64,000 nucleotides of DNA from Sulfurimonas indica (GCF_009192995.1 NZ_SDID01000008.1:48239-112238), one strand, 5' to 3'. Positions 26,837-35,721 are shown, counted from the stretch's first letter. Program-made: numbers and translations. Notes: a model not told the origin generated them from the sequence alone.

Positions 26837-27550
26837 CTATTTGTTTAAAATACGTTCTAAAACTTGTTCATAAGCCACTTTGAGTCCACCAAGTCCTTGA
26901 CGGAATCTGTCTTTATCCATCTTCTCTCCACTTTCAATATCCCAAAAACGACAGTTGTCAGGAGAGATTTCATCGATAAGGATGATATTTCCCTCTTTAT
27001 CTTTTCCAAACTCAAGTTTAAAGTCAACAAGGTTTAAACCCTTTTCTGCAAAGTAAGGTTTTAAGATGTCATTTATCTGGCGAGCCATTCTGCGAAGTTT
27101 GTCTAACTCATCTTGAAAATCAACAAGACCTAAGATAAGTGCATGCTGGTCGTTGAGTTTTGGGTCGCCCAAGTCATCATTTTTATAGTCAAACTCAACA
27201 AGTGTGAATGGAAGCACTTTTCCATCTTCGATACCTAAGTTGCGAGATAGTGAACCTGTAGCGATATTTCTCACAATTACTTCAATAAGAATAACGTCTG
27301 CTTTTTTATGGAGCATATGATTGTCATCAAGCATCTCTACAAAGTGTGTAGGAATACCATTTTCATCCAGTAGTTTAAACAGCTCTGTAGAGATTTTATT
27401 GTTTAGTGCACCTTTTCCTGCTTCAGAAGATTTCTTCTCACCGTTAAATGCAGTTAAATCATCTTTAAACTCTGAGATTACTAAGTTTTCATCATCCGTT
27501 GACCAAATCTTTTTTGCCTTACCTTCGTAGAGTAACTCTCTTTTTTCCAT
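26837..27550 (-). CDS. purC: Phosphoribosylaminoimidazole-succinocarboxamide synthase
   Basis: SAICAR synthase of the purine pathway, 237 residues. It starts [16 protein letters not shown], the normal N-terminus; a longer reading from 27598 would overlap ctpA and add an unrelated peptide. Other motifs are [13 protein letters not shown] near 35, VRNIATGSL near 97, [23 protein letters not shown] near 180-200 and the C-terminal DKDRFRQ. It follows ctpA by seven bases. Confidence 0.95.
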   Translation of the reverse strand: MEKRELLYEGKAKKIWSTDDENLVISEFKDDLTAFNGEKKSSEAGKGALNNKISTELFKLLDENGIPTHFVEMLDDNHMLHKKADVILIEVIVRNIATGSLSRNLGIEDGKVLPFTLVEFDYKNDDLGDPKLNDQHALILGLVDFQDELDKLRRMARQINDILKPYFAEKGLNLVDFKLEFGKDKEGNIILIDEISPDNCRFWDIESGEKMDKDRFRQGLGGLKVAYEQVLERILNK

Positions 27551-27557
27551 TGATTTT

Positions 27558-28877
27558 CTATCCTTTTGTAATGATAAGTGCTTTGATGATATCAGCACCC
27601 TCTTTCAGTTGCAAATCTTTTTCCAACATTTTTGGCGTAATTATATCTTTTTTATCTTTTTTATCTTCTTTAGTCTGCGATTTTTTTCCATCAACTTTTT
27701 CAAGTTCTTTTTCAAGGTGCTTTTTAAGGTCAGCTTCTTTAATAGCAAACTCATTTTTAAATGTTTTTAGTTCACCTGGAAGTACTTCAATATCCGGTGT
27801 TACACCAAGTGCCTGAATTGTTCTTCCACTTGGCAGGTAATAACGTGCAATCGTCAGTTTAATTGCTTCTGTTTCTGTAATTGGCAGAACAACCTGAACA
27901 CTTCCTTTTCCAAAAGTCTTCTCTCCAATGAGTACTGCGCGTTTGTGGTCTTGAAGAGCTCCACTTACGATTTCGCTCGCACTTGCACTTCCTCCGTTGA
28001 TAAGAACAACAACAGGAACATCTGTGATAGTGTTGCCTATATGCGCAGAGTACTCTTTCGTCTCGATTTTTCTTCTTCCTTTTTGTGAAACGATTACACC
28101 ACTGTCTACAAAAAGATCAACAAGTCCTACTGCCTGATCAAGTAGACCACCCGGATTGTTTCTAAGGTCTAAGATAATACCTTTTGTTACAGATTTTTTC
28201 TTCTTGACAGCTTTTGTTACATCATCTACTACTTTTTTATCAAAGCTCGAAACACGAATGTAGAGAATATCTTTACCAATCATTTTGGCATGTACAGACT
28301 CTATTTTGATGATATCACGAACGATGTGAATCGAGAGCGGTTTGCTTTCACCCTCACGTACAATAGTCAAATCAATCGGGTCTCCGACTTTTCCACGCAT
28401 CAGTGAAACAGCCTCGTCAATTGTCATGCCAAGTGTTGATTTATTATCAATTTTTAAGATAATATCGCCTGATTTGAGTCCCGCTTTGTCTGCAGGAGTA
28501 TCATCAATAGGTGAGATGACAGTAAGTGCTCCATCTTTCATACCTACGGTAATACCAAGGCCGCCAAACTCTCCGTTTGTCTGTACCTGTAGACGTTTAT
28601 AATCTTTTTGTGTAAGATAGTTAGAATGTGCATCAAGATTTTCCATCAAACCTTTGAGTGCTTTGTCTATCAGTTCTTCGATGGTTATCTGATCAACATC
28701 ATACTCTTCGACAATGCTAATTACCTTTGTGAATTTTGAAAGTGCTTCAAGTCTTGAAGCTTCAGTACTCTCTTTTTTCGCTGTTGTCTCTTTTGCAAAG
28801 AGTGTAGAGCTTAGAATAAAACTCAGAGATAATGCTACTGAGACGAATCCCAACGTAATGAATTTTTTGTTTTTCAT
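27558..28877 (-). CDS. ctpA: C-terminal processing serine peptidase (S41)
   Basis: A periplasmic protease that trims the C-termini of exported proteins. The 439 residues begin with a signal peptide or anchor (about 5-28), followed by a PDZ domain (about 105-190; [14 protein letters not shown]) and the S41 core with GSASASE near 296-302 and KTFGKG with the catalytic Lys324. The C-terminal 60 residues are Lys-rich ([14 protein letters not shown]). It heads the minus-strand purC-purS-purQ operon. Confidence 0.93.
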   Translation of the reverse strand: MKNKKFITLGFVSVALSLSFILSSTLFAKETTAKKESTEASRLEALSKFTKVISIVEEYDVDQITIEELIDKALKGLMENLDAHSNYLTQKDYKRLQVQTNGEFGGLGITVGMKDGALTVISPIDDTPADKAGLKSGDIILKIDNKSTLGMTIDEAVSLMRGKVGDPIDLTIVREGESKPLSIHIVRDIIKIESVHAKMIGKDILYIRVSSFDKKVVDDVTKAVKKKKSVTKGIILDLRNNPGGLLDQAVGLVDLFVDSGVIVSQKGRRKIETKEYSAHIGNTITDVPVVVLINGGSASASEIVSGALQDHKRAVLIGEKTFGKGSVQVVLPITETEAIKLTIARYYLPSGRTIQALGVTPDIEVLPGELKTFKNEFAIKEADLKKHLEKELEKVDGKKSQTKEDKKDKKDIITPKMLEKDLQLKEGADIIKALIITKG

Positions 28878-28921
28878 GGAGTAAACCTGTATATTGAAAT
28901 GATTGTATATTTAAAGAAAGA

Positions 28922-28927
28922 ATTATA
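28922..28927 (-). promoter_or_regulatory. -10 box of the ctpA-pur-plsC-crcB operon
   Basis: TATAAT on the minus strand about 45 bases before the ctpA ATG. It is the only clear promoter for the seven-gene minus-strand run that ends with crcB. Confidence 0.5.
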
Positions 28928-28956
28928 CCTTTTGTTATTAAATGCTTCTATATATT

Positions 28957-29799
28957 TTAGAGCTCTTTGAATTTTTTATAGAGAGCAGGTATGTCTAAAG
29001 CATTGATAAATTTTCTGTAACGGTTCAGTTTAGCTTCTGCCAAATCGATTTCTGTCTGTTTTTGCAGGAGTTGCTCTTGAAATTTTTTTAATTCGATTTT
29101 TAGTTTAGAGTTTTTCTCTTTAAAAGTAACACCGGCTTTATAAAACTCTATAGCTTTGCGTGCGAGTTTTGGCATTTCATTTTCTAAACGCCAGTTGTTT
29201 ATAGTATCCATAGGAACATCCAAAATCTTTGCCAAAGTTTCGCGTTTTATCTCAAGTTCACCACAAAGAGTGTCAACAACATTGTTGATTGCGATTTCTA
29301 CGTTTTGTTTTTTCTGCGCTTCATTTTTTGAACGTTTTTTGAGCTTCTCTTGTATCTGTTTTTGGAACTCTTCTTCTCGTTTGATTCTTCTTTTTTCTTT
29401 CTCTATCTCTTCTTGTTTTCGTTTTGCCTCTTCCTCTTCGGCTTTTTTTTCACTCTCTTCATCGAGTTCTATTGTATAGTCAGTATTGTTGTTTATCCAT
29501 CGTGCTACCTCGATTGCTTCCATCTTCCACTCATCTTCTCTGAGGTTTTGGATAACATTTTGGGTGTACTTATTTGCATAAACTCTGGCAACTGTAGGAG
29601 AGGCTATAGTGTTTAAAATGGCTGAAGCTAAGAGGTTTGCACCCTTTTTTGTGTTTCCCCAGTCAAAACTGGTAACCGGGTTTGCATAATCGTGATTATA
29701 TTTTGTAACTTCGATTTCTATATTTTGATATTTTACTGAGTTGGTGCCATAAAAACCGCGTGAACCAACAAAATATTTTCCTTTGAGATTTTCAGCCAT
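28957..29799 (-). CDS. DUF6166-like protein with coiled coil and HTH-like segment
   Basis: A 280-residue protein of unknown function. The first 100 residues (FVGSRGFYG, TSFDWGNTKKGANLLASAIL) resemble the DUF6166 domain. A highly charged coiled coil follows (about 115-170), then a segment with helix-turn-helix character (about 190-225; ETLAKILDVPMDTINNWR) and a second coiled coil to the end. The ATG at 29799 is chosen over 29811 because GGAG lies seven bases before it. It stands alone between ctpA and a divergent hemerythrin gene. DNA binding is possible but unproven. Confidence 0.6.
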   Translation of the reverse strand: MAENLKGKYFVGSRGFYGTNSVKYQNIEIEVTKYNHDYANPVTSFDWGNTKKGANLLASAILNTIASPTVARVYANKYTQNVIQNLREDEWKMEAIEVARWINNNTDYTIELDEESEKKAEEEEAKRKQEEIEKEKRRIKREEEFQKQIQEKLKKRSKNEAQKKQNVEIAINNVVDTLCGELEIKRETLAKILDVPMDTINNWRLENEMPKLARKAIEFYKAGVTFKEKNSKLKIELKKFQEQLLQKQTEIDLAEAKLNRYRKFINALDIPALYKKFKEL

Positions 29800-29824
29800 G
29801 GCTAACTCCATTTCAGTCGTTTAT

Positions 29825-29830
29825 ATTATA
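29825..29830 (-). promoter_or_regulatory. -10 box of the DUF6166-like gene
   Basis: TATAAT on the minus strand about 25 bases upstream of the chosen ATG. The divergent hemerythrin promoter lies 70 bases away. Confidence 0.5.
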
Positions 29831-29899
29831 AAATTGTAACATTTCTACATTAACAGCTATGAAATGACTATTCTCAATAATGCTTTTACTTTATTGTAA

Positions 29900-29905
29900 T
29901 ATAAT
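29900..29905 (+). promoter_or_regulatory. -10 box of the hemerythrin gene
   Basis: TATAAT at 30 bases before the TTG start, with AGGA at 29925-29928 at good spacing for the TTG. Confidence 0.5.
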
Positions 29906-29935
29906 GCTGAAAATTTTTTATTTTAGGATGTAATT

Positions 29936-30376
29936 TTGAGTAGTATAAAAGAGTATTTGACAAATGACCACAGACGATGTGATGATGTTTTTGCAAAGAT
30001 GGAAGAACAAGCACATAATTCTCTTCTAGATGCCAAAGAACTCACGCAGGAGTTTGTTGCCGATATGGAAAGACACTTTCAGATGGAAGAGCGTGTTATG
30101 TTTCCGGAGTTTGAAACAAAAACGGGTATGACAATGGGACCAACAGAGATGATGCGTCAAGAACATTCCCAAATGAGAAATCTTATGAGTCAACTGCTTG
30201 AAGCAATTGAGAATGATGACAAAGATAAATTTTTTGGTCTCTCTGAAACGTTGATGATTTTACTGCAACAACATAATATGAAAGAGGAGCAGATGCTCTA
30301 TACAATGGCGCAACAGCATTTAAGTGCAGAAGCTGATCGTATCGTAGAGATGATGGACTCTCTTATCGTAGAGTAG
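29936..30376 (+). CDS. Hemerythrin (HHE) domain protein
   Basis: A four-helix di-iron protein of 146 residues. The metal-binding residues are complete: NDHRRCDDVF (His12), RHFQMEERVMFPEFE near 45-60, RQEHSQM near 78 and QHNMKEEQMLY near 116-126. Such proteins bind oxygen or NO or repair iron centres. The TTG start is supported by AGGA seven bases upstream. The next gene, a polytopic membrane protein, starts nine bases after its stop, suggesting joint expression and a link to respiration or NO. Confidence 0.85.
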   Translation: MSSIKEYLTNDHRRCDDVFAKMEEQAHNSLLDAKELTQEFVADMERHFQMEERVMFPEFETKTGMTMGPTEMMRQEHSQMRNLMSQLLEAIENDDKDKFFGLSETLMILLQQHNMKEEQMLYTMAQQHLSAEADRIVEMMDSLIVE

Positions 30377-30385
30377 GGAAAAGCT

Positions 30386-31675
30386 TTGGATTTTAATGGC
30401 TTATCTATAGATCAAGCACCTCCCATTTTAGCACCACTTCGTTTTTTTATAACGGCACCTATTTTTGGTATCTTAGCAGGTGTTTTACTACTTTTTAGTG
30501 ATTCTGCTACCTTAATGAGCCGTTACTCTATTGATGCTATTGTAGTTGCGCATCTTATAACTATAGGTGTTTTTGGTTCCATTATGCTAGGGGCACTCAC
30601 GCAGATGCTACCGGTCCTTGCAAGTGCCAATATCCCAAAAGTAAAAACAGTTGCTACCTTTTCACATGCAGCATTACTGTTGGGACTTTTCAGTATGGCA
30701 TTTGGTTTAGAGATGAGTAACACGCTTTTATTGTGGCTTGCATCTCTTCTTCTTGGGAGTGGATTTCTTGTGATCATTGGGAGTATGCTTTATGCCATCA
30801 AAGGTGTCCAGCATTTTACTGCAAGTATCAAAGGGATGCTGGTCAGTCTTATATTTGCGTTTATGATTGTTCTGATGGGTGTTTATCTACTTTATGGATA
30901 TGGTGAGAACGATGTGACAGAGTTGCATTATATCGTGGCAAATATCCACAGTGTCTGGGCTGTTTTTGGTTTTGCCGGTATTTTAATAATCGGTGTGGCC
31001 TTTCAAGTACTGCCGATGTTTTATGTAGCTCCGCGTTTTAAGCAGTTTTGTAAAAGAAGAGTCGTTTTACTTATCTCTACGGGGCTTTTGATATGGATGG
31101 TGCTGAGTATTTTCGCAGAAGAGTACGCTCTGTATGCAAAACTCTGGATAGCTACATTTTTTTGGGCATTTGCAACAACGGTGTGGATAAAGTTCAACAA
31201 AAGAAAGAGACCGGTCTCAGATGTAACGGTATGGTACTGGAGAGCTGCGAGTCTCTTTTTGACACTTGGTTCGTTTCTCTGGATATATGACGAGTTTTTC
31301 AAACATGAGTATATTGTAATGGTAGGGATTCTTATCGGTGGCGGGTTTATTCTCTCCATTATGCTTGGGATGCTCTATAAGATTGTGCCGTTTTTGGTCT
31401 GGTTCCATCTGAATGCTCTTGGATATATGACGATTCCGACAATGAATGAGATGATAAACAAAAATCTCTCACGTCTGCAGTTTGTTCTCTTTATACTCTC
31501 TCTTGTAGGTTTTGTCTTCTCTTTTTATATGCCAGGATTTCTTATGCCGTCATCACTCTCTTTTATCGTGAGTATGGCAATACTAGAGTATAATATCTTA
31601 GCACCGGTTTGGATATATCGTGCAACAAGAAAGAAAAAACCAGATTTTGATATGAGTGCTTTTAGCATGACATAA
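30386..31675 (+). CDS. Polytopic membrane protein resembling NnrS / haem-copper oxidase subunit I
   Basis: A 429-residue protein with about twelve hydrophobic helices. Conserved-looking His residues sit in helices, as in VAHLITIGVFGSIMLGALTQMLP near 50-75, NIHSVWAVFGFAGILIIGVAFQVLP near 190-215 and YKIVPFLVWFHL near 330-345. The pattern recalls haem-binding helices of oxidase subunit I and NnrS proteins, but the copper and tyrosine residues of a real oxidase are not evident. The TTG start follows AGGGAA. It sits with hemerythrin, so an NO- or oxygen-linked function is inferred. Confidence 0.6.
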   Translation: MDFNGLSIDQAPPILAPLRFFITAPIFGILAGVLLLFSDSATLMSRYSIDAIVVAHLITIGVFGSIMLGALTQMLPVLASANIPKVKTVATFSHAALLLGLFSMAFGLEMSNTLLLWLASLLLGSGFLVIIGSMLYAIKGVQHFTASIKGMLVSLIFAFMIVLMGVYLLYGYGENDVTELHYIVANIHSVWAVFGFAGILIIGVAFQVLPMFYVAPRFKQFCKRRVVLLISTGLLIWMVLSIFAEEYALYAKLWIATFFWAFATTVWIKFNKRKRPVSDVTVWYWRAASLFLTLGSFLWIYDEFFKHEYIVMVGILIGGGFILSIMLGMLYKIVPFLVWFHLNALGYMTIPTMNEMINKNLSRLQFVLFILSLVGFVFSFYMPGFLMPSSLSFIVSMAILEYNILAPVWIYRATRKKKPDFDMSAFSMT

Positions 31676-31685
31676 AGTGAGAAAG

Positions 31686-32201
31686 ATGAAAAATATAGTA
31701 CTGATTGGATTTATGGGAGTTGGTAAAGGAAGTGTTGCCCGTGAGGTTGTCAAACATTCTGATTATATTGCAATTGACACAGATGATTTGATAGAGAGCA
31801 TGGAAAACAGAAAAATAAAAACCATTTTTGAAGAGGAAGGTGAAAAATATTTCCGAAAGTTAGAGAACAATATAGCGAAATGGTTGGAGTCAAGTGTGAA
31901 AAATACGCTCATTTCAACGGGTGGTGGATTCTATAAACAAGAAAATTTAAAAAAAATAGGTACAATTGTACTTCTAGATTCTCCATTTGATGCTATCATC
32001 AAAAGAATAAAAGAACATCCAAATGCAGCTAAAAAACTGAAAAAAAGACCACTGCTTTCTGATCTTAAGGCTGCACAAAAGCTGTATGAACAGAGACGAC
32101 CAGAATATTTAAAACTAGCAGACATAGTTATAGATGTGACAGACAAGAGTGCAAAAGAGTGCTCAAAAGAACTTTTAAAAAAGGTAAAAAAAGATGTTTA
32201 A
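31686..32201 (+). CDS. aroK: Shikimate kinase
   Basis: It phosphorylates shikimate in aromatic amino-acid synthesis. The 171 residues contain the P-loop GFMGVGKGS, the shikimate-binding DTDD, YFRKLE and STGGG, and lid Arg in KKRPLL plus RRPEY. The residue after the P-loop Lys is Gly where the family has Ser or Thr, which is unusual, because that hydroxyl normally binds Mg. An in-frame GTG at 31677 would add three residues. The gene follows the membrane protein by ten bases and overlaps the next by eight. Confidence 0.88.
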   Translation: MKNIVLIGFMGVGKGSVAREVVKHSDYIAIDTDDLIESMENRKIKTIFEEEGEKYFRKLENNIAKWLESSVKNTLISTGGGFYKQENLKKIGTIVLLDSPFDAIIKRIKEHPNAAKKLKKRPLLSDLKAAQKLYEQRRPEYLKLADIVIDVTDKSAKECSKELLKKVKKDV

Positions 32202-32625
32202 AAAGATTATATTAGGCGTACTTCTCAGTGCTACTCTTTTTGGAGCAGAAGTAGATTGGTCCAAAGATTATCAAAGTGGTATCGCAGCTGCAGTAAAGCA
32301 AAACAGACCGGTTTTGTTTATTATCTCACGTGATACATGTAAATATTGTATCTTATTGGATAATACAACACTTAAAGATGCGAAAGTCGTCAAAGAGTTA
32401 AATAAAAACTTTATAGCAATCCGTTCGTGGACAAATGAGGGAGATTATATCCCAATGGATATTCGTCAAAGCACACCGGGGTTACCGGGAATCTGGTTTC
32501 TTTACTCTGATGGAACACCGATGTATCAGCCACTGCTTGGATACATCAAAAAAGATGCTTTTTTAGAAGCACTCTATATTGTAAAAGAAGAGTTTGATAA
32601 AAATAAAAAGAGAGTACAAAAATAA
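32194..32625 (+). CDS. Periplasmic thioredoxin-fold protein (CKYC)
   Basis: A 143-residue exported protein with a signal peptide (about 1-18). Its thioredoxin-like domain has a CxxC of the form CKYC near residue 49 and a cis-Pro region LPGIWFL near 97. It resembles thioredoxin_7/DUF255-like proteins that handle periplasmic disulfides or c-type cytochrome maturation. The substrate is not known. Its start overlaps aroK by eight bases and it shares one base with hisD. Confidence 0.75.
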   Translation: MFKKIILGVLLSATLFGAEVDWSKDYQSGIAAAVKQNRPVLFIISRDTCKYCILLDNTTLKDAKVVKELNKNFIAIRSWTNEGDYIPMDIRQSTPGLPGIWFLYSDGTPMYQPLLGYIKKDAFLEALYIVKEEFDKNKKRVQK

Positions 32626-33914
32626 TGATATTTGTAAAATCAACAGATAATGATTTTGATAAAAAGTTTGAAGAACTTCTTGGACGTGGGAAAATGGACA
32701 TCGCCCATGTTTCAGGAATAGTCGGCGGTATTATCGATGAGATAAAAAAAGATAAGAACAGAGCACTTTTCTCTCACATAGCAAAGTTTGATAACTGGAC
32801 TCCGCAAAGTGATGAAGATTTGAAAATTTCTCAGGAATCTATGAGCAAAGCATATGATAACTTGGATGAAAAATTAAAAGCATCGTTGCATCTTGCCTAT
32901 GACAGAATCAAAGTCTATCATGAAAAACAAAAACCACAATCATGGTTTGACACTGAAGCAAATGGAACAATCCTTGGACAAAAAGTAACTCCGGTTGATT
33001 CTGCAGGACTTTACATCCCTGGTGGAAAAGCTGCATATCCATCATCGCTTTTGATGAATGTTATCCCTGCGCAGGTTGCAGGTGTGGAAAATATCGTTGT
33101 ATGTACACCGACACCGGATAATGAACCTAATGAGCTTCTTTTAGCAGCATGCCACCTCTGTGGAGTTGAGCAGGTCTATAAAGTAGGTGGTGCATCAGCA
33201 ATCGCTGCCATGGCATACGGAACAGAGAGTATTCCTAAAGTTGATGTCATTACCGGCCCTGGAAATATCTTTGTAGCAACTGCGAAGAAGATGGTTTTTG
33301 GGGATGTAAATATCGATATGATTGCAGGTCCAAGTGAGATAGGGATCTTAGCAGATGAGAGCGCAAACCCGAATCATATGGCAATTGATATGCTCTCTCA
33401 GGCGGAGCATGATGAGATGGCAAGTTCGATTTTAATTACTCCATCACAGACATTGGCTGATGCAGTTCAAGTGGAGATTGAAAACTGGCTGCAAAAACTT
33501 CCACGTGAGGATATAGCTAGAAAGTCGATAGAGGAGCGTGGAGCAATCATAGTAACACAAGATATGGATGAAGCTGTTAAACTGATGAATGAGATAGCAC
33601 CGGAGCACCTAGAAGTTGCAACGCAGAGTCCGTTTGAACTGCTTCCATACATTAAGCATGCTGGAGCCATTTTCTTAGGACATAATACTCCAGAAGCGAT
33701 AGGTGATTATATTGCAGGACCAAATCATACACTCCCAACAGGTGGGACTGCAAAATTCTATTCACCGCTTAGTGTAGAAGACTTTATGAAGAAAAGCTCG
33801 ATTATCTCATTTAGTTCAAAGGCCATCAATGAGATAGGTGAAGAGTGTGCCCTCATTGCAAATACAGAAGGTCTTACTGCACATGAACAGTCTGTCAGAG
33901 TACGATTAAAATAG
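32625..33914 (+). CDS. hisD: Histidinol dehydrogenase
   Basis: A zinc enzyme that oxidises histidinol to histidine in two NAD-dependent steps. The 429 residues contain the signature VDSAGLYIPGGKAAYPSS near 125, GGASAIAAMAYGT near 190, DVITGPGNIFVATAK near 208, AGPSEIGILAD, QAEHDEMASS (zinc-binding Gln and His near 262) and APEHLE (catalytic Glu/His near 326). It is the last gene of the run, and the spacer before the molybdoenzyme operon follows. Confidence 0.97.
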   Translation: MIFVKSTDNDFDKKFEELLGRGKMDIAHVSGIVGGIIDEIKKDKNRALFSHIAKFDNWTPQSDEDLKISQESMSKAYDNLDEKLKASLHLAYDRIKVYHEKQKPQSWFDTEANGTILGQKVTPVDSAGLYIPGGKAAYPSSLLMNVIPAQVAGVENIVVCTPTPDNEPNELLLAACHLCGVEQVYKVGGASAIAAMAYGTESIPKVDVITGPGNIFVATAKKMVFGDVNIDMIAGPSEIGILADESANPNHMAIDMLSQAEHDEMASSILITPSQTLADAVQVEIENWLQKLPREDIARKSIEERGAIIVTQDMDEAVKLMNEIAPEHLEVATQSPFELLPYIKHAGAIFLGHNTPEAIGDYIAGPNHTLPTGGTAKFYSPLSVEDFMKKSSIISFSSKAINEIGEECALIANTEGLTAHEQSVRVRLK

Positions 33915-33927
33915 CTTTTTAAACTCT

Positions 33928-33964
33928 TATACTAGTTACAAAACTTAAGTTTATAACTAGTATA
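33928..33964. repeat. Nested 37-bp palindrome between hisD and the molybdoenzyme operon
   Basis: Perfect 11-base arms at 33928-33938 and 33954-33964 (TATACTAGTTA and its complement) enclose a perfect 12-base palindrome, AAACTTAAGTTT (33941-33952), so the whole element is symmetrical about one centre. No T-run follows on either strand, so an intrinsic terminator is unlikely. An operator for a dimeric or tetrameric regulator, or a cruciform, is more plausible. It lies about 205 bases before the operon's first ATG. Confidence 0.7.
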
Positions 33965-34098
33965 AACCTCTCAAATATTACTTTTCTAAATATACCCATC
34001 CGAAAAATTCTATTACAAAATTATCACGAATTTATAACTTCTTTAAGCTTTGTTCGTTAATATAGACATAGTAAAAAAAGCTCGAAATGTCGCGCATA

Positions 34099-34157
34099 AG
34101 GGCTTCTTTTAATGTAAATAAGTCGTAGTTATAAATCTTAAATAAGCCCTAATGGGC
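34099..34157 (+). promoter_or_regulatory. Leader with two mutually exclusive hairpins before the molybdoenzyme operon
   Basis: AGGGCTT at 34099-34105 (with an A/T extension to 34109) pairs with AAGCCCT at 34144-34150. GCCC at 34146-34149 also pairs with GGGC at 34154-34157 as a TAAT-looped hairpin that ends four bases before AGGAG (34161-34165, counting from A34161). The two stems share 34146-34149 and cannot coexist. The layout would suit a translational or transcriptional switch, or it may be accidental. The promoter itself is not clear. Confidence 0.4.
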
Positions 34158-34170
34158 CAAAGGAGAATAT

Positions 34171-34806
34171 ATGCAATTAGGTTTCCTAGTTGATTTACAT
34201 CTATGTATGGGATGTAAAGGTTGTGAGATCGCATGTAAAGTGGAAAATGAAGTTCCACTTAGTACATGGAGACTTCGTGTTAAATATGTAGACGTGGGTA
34301 CATACCCAGAGACTAAGAGAACATTTACACCGCTTAGATGTAATCACTGTGAGAATGCTCCATGTGAGAGAATCTGTCCGGTATCTGCTCTTCACTATAT
34401 TGAAAATGGAATTGTAAATATTGATAAAGAGAGATGTATTGGTTGTGCTGGTTGTGTAATGGCATGTCCATATGGTGCTATCTATATTGACCCTGAAACA
34501 CAAACAGCTGATAAGTGTACATACTGTGCACACCGTATTGCTTCTTCTATGATGCCTGCGTGTGTTGTTGCATGTCCAGTTGAAGCAAATATTTTTGGTG
34601 ACTTAGATGATCCAACTTCAAATATTTCTAGATATATTCAAGATAACAGAGATGTGCAAGTTCGTAAACCGGAAAAAGGTACGAATCCTCATCACTATTA
34701 TGTTGGAGCAAGCCAAGTTAATCTGAACCCTCTTGCATCAGAAAGAGAAGAAGGTTATAACTTATTTAACAATATAACAAAACTTCCACTAGGAGGGCAT
34801 CACTAA
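34171..34806 (+). CDS. Four-cluster [4Fe-4S] electron-transfer subunit (PsrB/TtrB/DmsB-like)
   Basis: The electron-transfer subunit of a membrane-bound molybdoenzyme. The 211 residues carry sixteen Cys in four groups: CMGCKGCEIAC near 11, CNHCENAPCERIC near 60, CIGCAGCVMAC near 90 and the CTYC...ACVVAC pair near 113-130. That gives four cubane clusters, as in PsrB and TtrB. It has no signal of its own, and proteins of this type are exported with the Tat-signal-bearing catalytic subunit. It has a strong AGGAG site and overlaps the NrfD-like gene by one base. Confidence 0.92.
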   Translation: MQLGFLVDLHLCMGCKGCEIACKVENEVPLSTWRLRVKYVDVGTYPETKRTFTPLRCNHCENAPCERICPVSALHYIENGIVNIDKERCIGCAGCVMACPYGAIYIDPETQTADKCTYCAHRIASSMMPACVVACPVEANIFGDLDDPTSNISRYIQDNRDVQVRKPEKGTNPHHYYVGASQVNLNPLASEREEGYNLFNNITKLPLGGHH

Positions 34807-35708
34807 TGGTACATGAAACTTTAGCTGCAACAAATGCAGTGGTTACTTTAGATGTGGCGATACCAGACGTATTTTGGGGTTGGTATGTTACAATGAATAT
34901 GTGGGCGAAGAGTATCGGTACTGGTTTAGTATTTATGCTTTTCTTGTTACTAAGACGTAATCCTGAAGAGATGAAGGGTTTAAGACTTTCTGCAATGATT
35001 GTTTCATTCATTATGATGAACATTTTCCTTTTATTTACACTTGCAGACTTACACCAACCATTTAGAATGTGGCATATATTCTTCTATCCTCACTGGACTT
35101 CTGCTATTACAGTAGGTGCATGGATGGCTTCAATATTTGTTGCTTTAGAATCTTTAATGATTGTTGTTATGCTTTTCAAAAAAGACACTGTTACTTATGA
35201 CAAACTGCTTTTTTGGACAACAATTTTAGCAATCCCTGTAACACTTTATACTGCAGGAATCATGGCTGAGGCTACTGCTCGTGAGCTATGGCAAATGCCA
35301 ACAGAAGCGGCGCAGATGATTTTAGCAGCGACTCTTTCAGGTTCTGCAGCTATTATTTTACTTGGTGGAAGCAAACTGAGTGATGATACAAAAGATTTCT
35401 TTGGTACTATTTTAGGTTTATCTGCTTTGATGGCGTTTATTATCTATATGTCAGAGTATATTTTTGGTGCTATGAAAGCAGAAGAAGTTGCAGCAATTTT
35501 ACATTATGTAAAAGGTGACGGTGAATATGCTACGATGTTCTGGATTGGACAGTGGGTTGCATATATCTTACCAATGTTACTTGTAGCACTTGCACGTGTT
35601 AGTAAAAGTAGCGCTATTTTAAATCTTGCGGCTATTTTAGCAATCGTAGGTCTGTGGGTAGTTAAACATGTTTGGCTAATAATTCCACAGTTATTACCAC
35701 TTAGTTAA
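34806..35708 (+). CDS. NrfD/PsrC-type membrane anchor subunit
   Basis: A quinone-interacting integral membrane subunit of 300 residues with about eight hydrophobic helices. The family cues are WGWYVTMNMWAKSIGTG near 21, the conserved HQPFRMWHIF segment near 80 and a Trp/His-rich end (VKHVWLIIPQ). It passes electrons between the quinone pool and the Fe-S subunit. It lies between the Fe-S and catalytic genes, giving a B-C-A gene order. Confidence 0.88.
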   Translation: MVHETLAATNAVVTLDVAIPDVFWGWYVTMNMWAKSIGTGLVFMLFLLLRRNPEEMKGLRLSAMIVSFIMMNIFLLFTLADLHQPFRMWHIFFYPHWTSAITVGAWMASIFVALESLMIVVMLFKKDTVTYDKLLFWTTILAIPVTLYTAGIMAEATARELWQMPTEAAQMILAATLSGSAAIILLGGSKLSDDTKDFFGTILGLSALMAFIIYMSEYIFGAMKAEEVAAILHYVKGDGEYATMFWIGQWVAYILPMLLVALARVSKSSAILNLAAILAIVGLWVVKHVWLIIPQLLPLS

Positions 35709-35721
35709 GGAGAAAATATAA

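Noticed and set aside
26820..27557. Purine riboswitch in the pur operon
   Set aside because: purC follows ctpA by seven bases and purS follows purC by 17. There is no leader of sufficient length, and none is seen before purL either.
30386..31675. A true cytochrome oxidase subunit I
   Set aside because: The helices are similar, but the copper-ligand histidines and cross-linked Tyr pattern of an active haem-copper oxidase are not apparent, and no subunit II or III is nearby.
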